DNA of 64,000 nucleotides, taken from contig JBCBUL010000008.1 of assembly GCA_039818165.1 (NCBI GenBank), forward strand, positions 1 to 64,000, given 5' to 3'. Origin of the DNA: UBA5336 sp039818165 (lineage in GTDB: Bacteria > Pseudomonadota > Alphaproteobacteria > Caulobacterales > Hyphomonadaceae). The position numbers and the translations under genes are program-made. The notes below the pieces were generated by a model. That model was given only the letters and a program-made list of their open reading frames with translations, did not search any database and was not told the DNA's origin. Shown in pieces: positions 1 to 6,863 of this stretch (position 1 is the first letter of the stretch; each line of letters begins with the position of its first letter).

Positions 1-167
1 AAAAATGCTTCGATGACCTAAAGAAAGGGCTGACTGAATTGAAATTGGGGCGCAACGAGGTGTCTCAATTGAGGATATGGATTGGGGTCAGCAATCTGAA
101 ACATATTCACACTGGCAAATTAAGTGAGGCAATCGAAAGATGGCATATTGAAGACTGGTTGAGTTAA
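1..167 (+). CDS. C-terminal end of an unknown protein (cut by window edge)
   Basis: An open frame enters from the left edge (first full codon at base 3) and stops at TAA 165-167, giving 54 visible residues. The stretch is Lys/Leu/Trp-rich, with a final segment ending IERWHIEDWLS. Base composition is clearly more AT-rich than the genes that follow, which may mean a horizontally acquired gene. I recognise no family. It converges on the acyl-CoA dehydrogenase gene with only 16 bases between stops. Confidence 0.55.
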   Translation, partial: KCFDDLKKGLTELKLGRNEVSQLRIWIGVSNLKHIHTGKLSEAIERWHIEDWLS

Positions 168-183
168 TCCTGACAAAACCTAC

Positions 184-1365
184 TCAAACCCCCATCTGGC
201 GCGCGGCCAGGTCCCGCATGATCTCCTCTGATCCGCCGCCGATCGCCATGACGCGGACCTCGCGATAGATGCGCTCGACGCGGTGGCCGCGTATGAAACC
301 GGCGCCGCCGAGGATTTGCATGGCCTCGCGCGCGCAGTATTCCATCGTTTCGGTCGCCTGGACTTTCAGCATGGCGAGCTCGGCCACGGGGCTTTCGCCC
401 TGCCCCACGCGCCAAGCGAGATTGTCGAGCATGGTCGTCGTCGCCCAAACGCGCTGGGCCATGCTGGCGATCTTATGTCGGATTACCTGATGATCGGCCA
501 GGCGCTGACCGAAGGTCTGGCGCTCCTGCGCCCAGGCGGCGGCGTCCTCGATACACGCGCGGGCATAGGCGGCGGCCTGGGCAGCCATGCCGAGCCGTTC
601 GCCGTTGAAGTTCGCCATGATGCCGTAAAAGCCCCGGTTCTCCTCGCCGATCAGGTCTTCGGCGGGCACGAAGACGTCATCGAAATGGATCGTGGCGGTG
701 TCGCTGCTCCACCAGCCCATCTTGGGCAGCTCGGTTCGGGAAACGCCCTCGCCTTCGAGGTCGATCAGCATGAGCGAGATACCCTTCATGCCTGCCTCGC
801 CGGTGCGCACAGCTGTGGTGAGCCATTTTGAGGTCATCCCACCTGTGATGTAGGTTTTCGAGCCGTTGATCCGCCAGCCATTGCCATCGCGCACGGCTTT
901 GGTCTTGAGCTGGGCCACATCGGAACCGCCGGACGGTTCGGTGATGCCAAGGCTGATCTGCTTGTCGCCCGAAAGGACAAGCGGCGCGATCTCGCGCTTC
1001 ATAGCCTCGGTGCCCAGCGCCATCACCGGCGGCAGTCCTATGCCGTGGATCATGAGCGCGGCGGCGATGCCCCCGGCCCCGATCCGCGCCAATTCCTCGC
1101 TGGTGACGATTGAATGGAAGGGGTCGGTTTCTGTGCCGGCGCCACCAAACTCTTCCGGGTATCCAAGCCCGATCAGGCCAGCCTTTGCAGCCTTTGGGTA
1201 AAGGTCCCGGGGGATGCGTCCTTCTGCTTCCCACGCATCAATATGCGGCGTTATCTCCGCCTCAATGAAGGCCCGCACGCTTTGGCGCCATAGACTATGG
1301 CTTTCCTCCATCCACGGGCAGACAGGGCGAAGGGAATCGAAACTGATCGTCTGGGTCTTGGCCAT
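184..1365 (-). CDS. acyl-CoA dehydrogenase
   Basis: A 393-residue flavoprotein of the acyl-CoA dehydrogenase family, which oxidises acyl-CoA to trans-2-enoyl-CoA and passes electrons to ETF. The N-terminal helical domain, the central FAD/substrate region (ISLGITEPSGGSD) and the C-terminal helical domain (QTFGQRLADHQ, then QILGGAGFIRGHRVERIYRE) are all present. The usual YEG catalytic-base motif near the C-terminus reads IGGGSEE, as in isovaleryl-CoA-type members where the base lies elsewhere; the exact substrate is therefore unknown. I chose ATG 1363-1365 (MAKTQTISFD) because the frame upstream is open but has no family resemblance and overlaps the divergent gene at 1468. Confidence 0.93.
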   Translation of the reverse strand: MAKTQTISFDSLRPVCPWMEESHSLWRQSVRAFIEAEITPHIDAWEAEGRIPRDLYPKAAKAGLIGLGYPEEFGGAGTETDPFHSIVTSEELARIGAGGIAAALMIHGIGLPPVMALGTEAMKREIAPLVLSGDKQISLGITEPSGGSDVAQLKTKAVRDGNGWRINGSKTYITGGMTSKWLTTAVRTGEAGMKGISLMLIDLEGEGVSRTELPKMGWWSSDTATIHFDDVFVPAEDLIGEENRGFYGIMANFNGERLGMAAQAAAYARACIEDAAAWAQERQTFGQRLADHQVIRHKIASMAQRVWATTTMLDNLAWRVGQGESPVAELAMLKVQATETMEYCAREAMQILGGAGFIRGHRVERIYREVRVMAIGGGSEEIMRDLAARQMGV

Positions 1366-1467
1366 GGCACCAGTCTTGGCAGCACGACGGGCCATTTTGA
1401 AGGGGTACCCTTGCGGGACCCCGAGAACGTGCCGACATCCGATAAACAAATGAAAGGATCTTCTCGC

Positions 1468-1788
1468 ATGATTGTCTCGACAACGCACCAGATTGAAGGT
1501 CGGCACATCGCTTCGTACCGTGGCATCGTGGCCGGCGAAGTCATCATTGGCGCACATCTCGGCAAAGACATCCTGGCCAGCTTTACCAACATTGTGGGCG
1601 GGCGCTCGGAAAGCTACGAAAGCACGATCCGCGAGTCCCGCGCTGGCGCCATGAAGGAAATGGAAGCTGAGGCCCAGCGGCTCGGCGCGAACGCCATTGT
1701 CGGCCTGAAGTTCGACTATCAAGTCATCGGACAAGGCGGATCGATGATGATGGTCGCAGTTTGCGGCACGGCCGTCGTTCTGGAGTAG
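1468..1788 (+). CDS. YbjQ/UPF0145 family protein
   Basis: A 106-residue protein of the UPF0145 (YbjQ, heavy-metal-binding-domain-like) family, whose members form small beta-barrel-like oligomers of unknown role. Family features are the start MIVSTTHQIEG, the central GGRSESYE segment and the ending LGANAIVGLKFDY. ATG 1468 is preceded by AAAGGA at good spacing; an alternative in-frame ATG at 1450 would add six residues. It ends in TAG, 3 bases before the start of the metallopeptidase gene, so the two are probably co-transcribed. Confidence 0.88.
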   Translation: MIVSTTHQIEGRHIASYRGIVAGEVIIGAHLGKDILASFTNIVGGRSESYESTIRESRAGAMKEMEAEAQRLGANAIVGLKFDYQVIGQGGSMMMVAVCGTAVVLE

Positions 1789-1791
1789 GCT

Positions 1792-2184
1792 TTGGCCGAA
1801 GACCGTGCGCCTTCAGCGTCTATGATGCTCGCAATCGCGCGCGAGACGTTTGAAGCGCTTCCCCACGACATTCGCACGGCCGCTGCCCGTGTGAACACGC
1901 GGATAGAAGAGTTTGCCAGCCCCGACATTCTCAAGGACTTCGGGATGGACGACCCGTTTCAACTCACCGGGCTTTACCAGGGCATCCCCTTAATCGACGA
2001 CAGCGTGACGTTCCCAAGCCCAGAAGCGCCCGTCATTTTTCTCTATCGCCAGCCAATTCTGGCCGAATGGTGCGCGCGCGGAGATGTGGGCTTTCGGGAC
2101 CTCGTCGCCCATGTTTTCATCCATGAACTCGGCCACCATTTCGGCTGGTCCGATGAGGAGATGCATGCCCGTGCGGGCCATTGA
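1792..2184 (+). CDS. metallopeptidase family protein (zincin-like, PF06262 type)
   Basis: A 130-residue small zincin-like protein. The C-terminal sequence HELGHHFGWSDEEM (residues 111-124) carries the HExxH zinc motif plus the HFG.SD..M extension typical of the PF06262/DUF1025 family found widely in Actinobacteria and Alphaproteobacteria. The physiological substrate is unknown. The start is TTG 1792-1794, three bases after the upstream stop, which suggests translational coupling; no better ATG exists before residue 11. Confidence 0.88.
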   Translation: MAEDRAPSASMMLAIARETFEALPHDIRTAAARVNTRIEEFASPDILKDFGMDDPFQLTGLYQGIPLIDDSVTFPSPEAPVIFLYRQPILAEWCARGDVGFRDLVAHVFIHELGHHFGWSDEEMHARAGH

Positions 2185-2195
2185 AGGAGGATTGA

Positions 2196-2726
2196 ATGAG
2201 GGGATGGGCTTTGCGCGCTCTCACGCTTTCCGCGCTCCTGTTGCCTTACCTGCTTTTGGTCGACTGCACGCTTCGCGTGATGACGTTTGGAAGCTGGGGT
2301 CCACTCCCGCCCCAATGCGCGGTGTTTTTCCCGGAGGAGAGCGCTGCCACGGCTGCAGGGCAGCTTATTTCGCCAAGCCAGATTGTTCCCGAAGCGCATA
2401 TGTTGATGCCCTATGGTGTACTGAGGTCGATCAATTTCGGCATTGGCGCCCTCGATGCGAAAATGCTTGGCCTGATCGCATTTTACGGGTCGCTCATTGT
2501 TCCCTTGACGCTGAGTCTTCTCGTATGGAAGCGGCTTTCACCAGCGCAGGTTTTATTGCTGATTGCGGCAATCGTTGCCAGCTACATCGCGCTCGCCGCA
2601 ACGTCGCTTTTCTCTGCAAGTGAAACAATCGTTCAGCTAGGGCAGGCCCTGACTGCCATCTGGTTTGGTTTGTTCCTTGTCGCCGTACCCGCGATTGCCA
2701 CAACCCAACGACGAACGGCGCTTTGA
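2196..2726 (+). CDS. hypothetical membrane protein
   Basis: A 176-residue protein with about four hydrophobic segments (near residues 5-24, 88-110, 114-138 and 150-170) and a soluble loop between the first two. A strong Shine-Dalgarno (AAGGAGGA, about 2184-2190) precedes ATG 2196, so it is a real gene and probably the third member of the 1468-2726 operon. I recognise no family. Confidence 0.75.
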   Translation: MRGWALRALTLSALLLPYLLLVDCTLRVMTFGSWGPLPPQCAVFFPEESAATAAGQLISPSQIVPEAHMLMPYGVLRSINFGIGALDAKMLGLIAFYGSLIVPLTLSLLVWKRLSPAQVLLLIAAIVASYIALAATSLFSASETIVQLGQALTAIWFGLFLVAVPAIATTQRRTAL

Positions 2727-2771
2727 CGCGTCTCACGCCCTCGGCCAAAGTGGCGCTTAGGGAGATCACAC

Positions 2772-4205
2772 ATGGACACATACGCAGACTATGACGCGCT
2801 CGGACTGGCTGAACTGGTCGCGAAAGGCGACGTTACACCAACCGAATTACTCGAGGCCGCCGTCTCGCGGGCCGCAGCGGCTCAAGAAAAACTGAACTGC
2901 TTTTCGGCGGTGTTTCAGGAGGCTGCAGAAGCCCAAATCGCTGAAGGATTGCATCCGGGGGCATTCTCAGGTGTGCCTTTTGCGACGAAGGACCTCGGCG
3001 CCGGGATAAAAGGCCAAACGCTCACGAATGGATCGGTTGCCTGGAAGGGTAATGTTGCGAAAGAAGACAGCGTGCTGGCCCAGCGATTCAAGGCTGCGGG
3101 ACTTGCCATATTCGGCCAGACCACGAGCCCGGAATGGGGACTGACGACGTCAACCGAAAGCACGCTTTACGGCCAAACACGTAACCCCTGGGACACCACA
3201 CGCACGTCTGGTGGCTCCTCAGGCGGTGCGAGCGCGGCGGTCGCAGCCGGCGTCATTCCGATGGCCCATGCCAGCGACGGAGGTGGTTCGATCCGCATTC
3301 CTGCAGCCTGTACCGGATTGTTCGGCATGAAACCGTCGCGCGGACGCACACCCATGGGCCCTGCGACCACCGAAGGCTGGAACGGACAGTCTTGCCACGG
3401 CACCGTCTCCCGCACCGTGCGCGACAGCGCCGCCGCCCTTGACGCGATCCATGGGTCAGAGACCGGTTCGCGCTATGTTGCGCCCGCGCCGGACGGAACG
3501 TTCCTGTCTGCGCTGGACGCTGACCCACAGCCCATGAAGATTGCACTTTGGACAACGGCGCCAAACGGGACCCGCCCGGATGAGGACGCCTTCGCGGGGT
3601 TGAAGGCGACGGTCGCGCTGCTGGAAAGCCTGAGGCATCATGTGGAAGAGGCTGGTCCCGCCCTGGATGGCGAAGCCCTTGGCAAAGGGCTGATGATGAC
3701 GGTTTCCGCCGCTATGGCCATGGTTCTGAGTGCGCGGGAGACCGTACTGGGCCGGGCGCTTGAGGACGGCGAAGTGGAATCGGTCACGGCGCGTTTCCGC
3801 GAGTTTGGAAATTCCATCCCAATGGTCGAACTCATGCGGGCCAACCAGGCGTCCATTCAGGCCGGGATCGACTTTGACCAGTTCATGATTGATGGCGGCT
3901 ACGACATGATCCTGGCGCCCACCTTATCGCGTGCGCCCGAAAAGCTTGGCGTTCTTTCGCTCAGCCCTGAAGATGTTGATCACTATGGTGAGGCCGTCAC
4001 GACATTTGCGCCATGGTGCGCGGTGTTTAATCAGATCGGAGCGCCCGCCATGTCCGTACCGCTCCATTGGACAGCGCAGAATGTGCCCATCGGCATGATG
4101 TTTGGCGCGCGATGCGGCCAGGAGCGGGCCCTGTTCCAATTAGCAGGACAACTTGAACGAGCCGCGCCGTGGACTCACCGGAGACCACCCGTTTGGGTTG
4201 GCTAG
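2772..4205 (+). CDS. amidase (amidase signature family)
   Basis: A 477-residue amidase-signature hydrolase. The Ser-cisSer-Lys triad is visible: Lys73 in PFATKDLG, Ser149 in the GGSSGG signature, and the nucleophile Ser173 in DGGGSIRIP. Spacings of 76 and 24 residues match the family. It should hydrolyse a carboxamide; GatA is unlikely because no gatC or gatB is adjacent, so the substrate is open. Start ATG 2772 follows an AGGGAG site. The stop is TAG, 3 bases before the next ATG, so it is coupled to the GFA-type gene downstream. Confidence 0.92.
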   Translation: MDTYADYDALGLAELVAKGDVTPTELLEAAVSRAAAAQEKLNCFSAVFQEAAEAQIAEGLHPGAFSGVPFATKDLGAGIKGQTLTNGSVAWKGNVAKEDSVLAQRFKAAGLAIFGQTTSPEWGLTTSTESTLYGQTRNPWDTTRTSGGSSGGASAAVAAGVIPMAHASDGGGSIRIPAACTGLFGMKPSRGRTPMGPATTEGWNGQSCHGTVSRTVRDSAAALDAIHGSETGSRYVAPAPDGTFLSALDADPQPMKIALWTTAPNGTRPDEDAFAGLKATVALLESLRHHVEEAGPALDGEALGKGLMMTVSAAMAMVLSARETVLGRALEDGEVESVTARFREFGNSIPMVELMRANQASIQAGIDFDQFMIDGGYDMILAPTLSRAPEKLGVLSLSPEDVDHYGEAVTTFAPWCAVFNQIGAPAMSVPLHWTAQNVPIGMMFGARCGQERALFQLAGQLERAAPWTHRRPPVWVG

Positions 4206-4208
4206 ACC

Positions 4209-4610
4209 ATGCCTCAGCAGCAGTTCACACGATACAAGGGCGGATGCCATTGCGGCGCCGTGAGATTTGAAGTTCAGCTACCCGAGGCGTTTGAAGTGGA
4301 GAATTGTAACTGCTCCATTTGTGCAATGAGCGGCAACATCCACGTCATAGTCCCTGCGTCCCGCTTCGTATTGGCGAAAGGACATGACGCCCTCACGGAG
4401 TACACGTTCAACACTGGCAATGCGAAACATCTGTTTTGCAAGACCTGCGGCGTGAAGAGCTTCTACATTCCCAGATCCAACCCGGATGGGTATGCCGTCA
4501 CCTGGCGGTGCCTTGACGACTGGCAATCCCTGGACGTCACCGTGAACGCATTTGACGGCCAGAACTGGGAAGCAAATGCGGGGGCACTTGCGCATAAATC
4601 CAAGGACTAG
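4209..4610 (+). CDS. GFA (glutathione-dependent formaldehyde-activating-like) family protein
   Basis: A 133-residue zinc-binding GFA/CENP-V-fold protein. The cysteine pairs expected for the two zinc sites are present: GGCHCGAVRFEV (about residues 11-22), NCNCSIC (about 33-39) and CKTCG (about 79-83), followed by the family motif FYIPRSNPDG. Many members act in glutathione adduct or small-molecule metabolism, but most are unassigned. It is probably in an operon with the amidase. It ends in TAG and converges on the Spy-like gene. Confidence 0.9.
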   Translation: MPQQQFTRYKGGCHCGAVRFEVQLPEAFEVENCNCSICAMSGNIHVIVPASRFVLAKGHDALTEYTFNTGNAKHLFCKTCGVKSFYIPRSNPDGYAVTWRCLDDWQSLDVTVNAFDGQNWEANAGALAHKSKD

Positions 4611-4629
4611 CGGCAACTGCAAGCGCCAC

Positions 4630-5160
4630 CTAATCTCCGGGTGGTGGGGGTTGGCGACGATCGCGGAGACGTGGGCGCGATCGCGCCCGCTCCTCGGCAT
4701 CTTGGCTAAAGAGTTCCACCAATTCGCTGCGCTGCTCAGGCGTGAGACCAGCAAGCGCGTCAACCAATCGGCTGTGAAGCGCGTCCTGCAAGCGTGCATC
4801 TGCAGCGCGAAGCGATTCCAGCGCGTCGGCGACCGCATCCGGATCGAATGGTTCCTGGCGAAGCGCGCTCATGATCTCGCCACGGGCCGCCAGACGGTCG
4901 CGTAGCTGACCACCGCTTTGTCCCATGGCCCGTCGAAAGCTCTGACCAAGTTCACGCCGGTCTTCGCGGGGTGTAACCTCAAGGATTCCTCGCCCGAGCA
5001 CCAATTCACTCCGCAAGGGGCCGGGTGGGGGCGCTGCGCCGTCTCCGCGCATCTCGGCTGGCTTGCCGAGGACGTACCCGGCAACAAGGCCGACAAAAAG
5101 AATGTTCATCAGAACAGAAATGGAAAGCCAAAGGGGAAAAGACCGCTTCTCTTCGCTCAT
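4630..5160 (-). CDS. periplasmic heavy-metal-sensor/Spy-like protein
   Basis: A 176-residue protein with one N-terminal membrane segment (about 11-31) followed by a helical, Arg/Glu-rich domain containing repeated LxxR and LTPEQRSEL-type segments, as in CpxP/Spy and CnrX-like periplasmic sensors. Its ATG overlaps the TGA of the putative anti-sigma gene (ATGA, 5157-5160), so it belongs to the sigma/anti-sigma operon and probably modulates it from the periplasm. The ligand is unknown. Confidence 0.75.
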   Translation of the reverse strand: MSEEKRSFPLWLSISVLMNILFVGLVAGYVLGKPAEMRGDGAAPPPGPLRSELVLGRGILEVTPREDRRELGQSFRRAMGQSGGQLRDRLAARGEIMSALRQEPFDPDAVADALESLRAADARLQDALHSRLVDALAGLTPEQRSELVELFSQDAEERARSRPRLRDRRQPPPPGD

Positions 5161-5615
5161 TCGGACACCTCCTCGAGACCCTCTGAAAAGGCGGTTGGGT
5201 CAAAGCCCAGGTAGGAAGAGTCAGAGAATGGGTCATCGCTCGGTGCGCTAGCCGCCGCTGTTCCCAGTCCAATGGTCAGCCCCATGGCCAAGGCAGATGC
5301 GCAAGCCGCAAACCGGGTTCTCCACCCCGCAAGTGACCATGGCACGCCTGAGCGCTGATTTGCGCCTTGTGACTTCGGTGCAGCATCGAGGATTGCCGAA
5401 TAAAGGTGATCTGGCACCTCAATGTCAGGCATGGTGCTCAAAAGACCGTCCAGTTCGGTCTCTTCGGCCATTGCCCTGGCGATTGCTGGGGTTGGGTTGT
5501 CCAAATACATTTGTGCTGCATCGGACAAACCCTCGGGCCAGGCCTCAAGGTCAGCGCCATAGGTCTGGATCAACTCAATGATCCGGGTTTCGTTCAGGGT
5601 GTCATCTTGTGCCAT
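5157..5615 (-). CDS. putative anti-sigma factor
   Basis: A 152-residue protein directly downstream of an ECF sigma gene (3-base gap) and overlapping the Spy-like gene by 4 bases. The N-terminal half is acidic and helical and should be cytoplasmic. A single hydrophobic segment lies at about residues 92-115 (FAACASALAMGLTIG), followed by a short periplasmic tail. Position, topology and size fit a membrane-anchored anti-sigma factor; I see no HxxxCxxC zinc signature, so the assignment rests on context. Confidence 0.65.
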   Translation of the reverse strand: MAQDDTLNETRIIELIQTYGADLEAWPEGLSDAAQMYLDNPTPAIARAMAEETELDGLLSTMPDIEVPDHLYSAILDAAPKSQGANQRSGVPWSLAGWRTRFAACASALAMGLTIGLGTAAASAPSDDPFSDSSYLGFDPTAFSEGLEEVSE

Positions 5616-5618
5616 ACG

Positions 5619-6161
5619 TTAGTCCTCACCCCTGTTTAACACGTCAGCTTTCAATTTCCGTCGCGCCCGTGCCAGCAAACTCTCCAGCGCTTCGATACTC
5701 ACGTCCATGATCGCTGCTGCGTCGATATTGCTGCGCCCTTCGAGACTACACATCACAAGCGCGGCGCGCTGGCGCTCTGGCAAACTGTCTATTGCATTCA
5801 TGAGAGACGTGGTTCGTTGCGTCTGATCCAAACGCTCATCCGGCCTCAAGTCAGGATCGGTGCGCTCTGGGAGCTCATCCATTGTCTGCTCACGCCGCTT
5901 GCGGAAGTGATCGCGGCACAGATTGAGCGTCACACGATGAAGCCATGTGGAGAACTTTGCGCGCGGTTCCCATTTCGGAAGCTGTTTCCAGGCCCGAAGG
6001 AACGCCTCCTGCGAAATATCCTCAGCCAGAGCCGCGTCGCCGAGCATACGCATTGCCAATGCATATACCCGCGGCATGTGCCGCGTCACCAAAGCCGATT
6101 GCGCCAGTCGGTTTCCCGACGCGGCGGCGCGAATATCAGCGAGATCACTATCTTCGGACAC
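5619..6161 (-). CDS. ECF RNA polymerase sigma factor
   Basis: A 180-residue sigma-70 family protein of the extracytoplasmic-function type. Region 2 (LAEDISQEAFLRAWKQ, then STWLHRVTLNLCRDHFRKRR) and region 4 (SLPERQRAALVM, then ALESLLARARRKL helix-turn-helix) are both present, with no region 1 or 3. The start is GTG 6159-6161; no strong Shine-Dalgarno is seen. A 13-bp inverted repeat lies just upstream (6185-6232). The following genes encode its likely anti-sigma and sensor. Confidence 0.9.
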   Translation of the reverse strand: MSEDSDLADIRAAASGNRLAQSALVTRHMPRVYALAMRMLGDAALAEDISQEAFLRAWKQLPKWEPRAKFSTWLHRVTLNLCRDHFRKRREQTMDELPERTDPDLRPDERLDQTQRTTSLMNAIDSLPERQRAALVMCSLEGRSNIDAAAIMDVSIEALESLLARARRKLKADVLNRGED

Positions 6162-6184
6162 GTTGGTTGCGTCATGCGCGCGTT

Positions 6185-6232
6185 CGGCCAGGTGTGGAAG
6201 GGGGGTATCGAGGGGCAGTCCACACCTGGCCG
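6185..6232. repeat. perfect 13-bp inverted repeat upstream of the ECF sigma gene
   Basis: CGGCCAGGTGTGG at 6185-6197 is perfectly complementary to 6220-6232, with a 22-base spacer. It sits between the EF-hand gene's stop (6301) and the sigma start (6161), both on the minus strand. It could be a hairpin in the transcript (terminator or attenuator, though no T-run follows) or a dimeric operator. Confidence 0.6.
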
Positions 6233-6300
6233 GTCCAGGCCCATTGCCTCAAGGGGCGGGCGGGCAACAGACCTGGAAGCCTGGTTTCAGCGCAGTGGTT

Positions 6301-6783
6301 CTATTCAGCAGGTGGTCCGCGGCGACCTCCGCGACGCTCACCCGGTCGCCCCTGGATCGCGCTCTTGGCGGCCTCTCGCTCGGCTTCGGTGATCAATCCA
6401 TCTCCATCGGTGTCGACGCGCTCGAACATCGCATCGATCCGTCCACCAGTTTCGTCCAGCGTCAGAACGCCGTCACCATTGGCATCGGCCCGGCCAAAGG
6501 CCCTGCCCTGGCGATTGGCACGGCGCTCTTCAGCGCGAGCCTCTGCTGCGGCCGTGAATTCCGCTTCAGTGATTGATCCGTCGCCATTCGCATCCGCTTG
6601 GGCGAACATCGCCTGGCGCGCCGCCTCGGCTTCGTCTCGGGAAATATTTCCGTCTCCATTCGTGTCGAGCGCTTGGAGGCGTTCGCCATGTCCACCGCGA
6701 TGGTCATCGGCAGCGGCGGGCAGCGCCATTGTGGCTGCGCCAAGGGTGAGTGTCAGGGCAATCAGGGAGGAATGCAGTTTCAT
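6301..6783 (-). CDS. secreted EF-hand calcium-binding protein
   Basis: A 160-residue protein with a signal peptide (MKLHSSLIALTLTLG, cleavage near AAA-DD at about 25) and four EF-hand loops of the DxNGDGxIxxxE pattern at about residues 40-51, 64-75, 100-111 and 124-135. It should bind Ca2+ in the periplasm. An AAAGGAG site precedes the ATG at 10 bases. It lies upstream of the sigma/anti-sigma/Spy-like operon on the same strand, 139 bases away, so it may be a target or partner of that system. Confidence 0.88.
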   Translation of the reverse strand: MKLHSSLIALTLTLGAATMALPAAADDHRGGHGERLQALDTNGDGNISRDEAEAARQAMFAQADANGDGSITEAEFTAAAEARAEERRANRQGRAFGRADANGDGVLTLDETGGRIDAMFERVDTDGDGLITEAEREAAKSAIQGRPGERRGGRRGPPAE

Positions 6784-6863
6784 CGCGACAGGTCTCCTTT
6801 TGTGTATCTGTCATGGCTTCAACGCAGCCGAGACAGACTTCCGTCGCAAGAAACTGCATCTTG

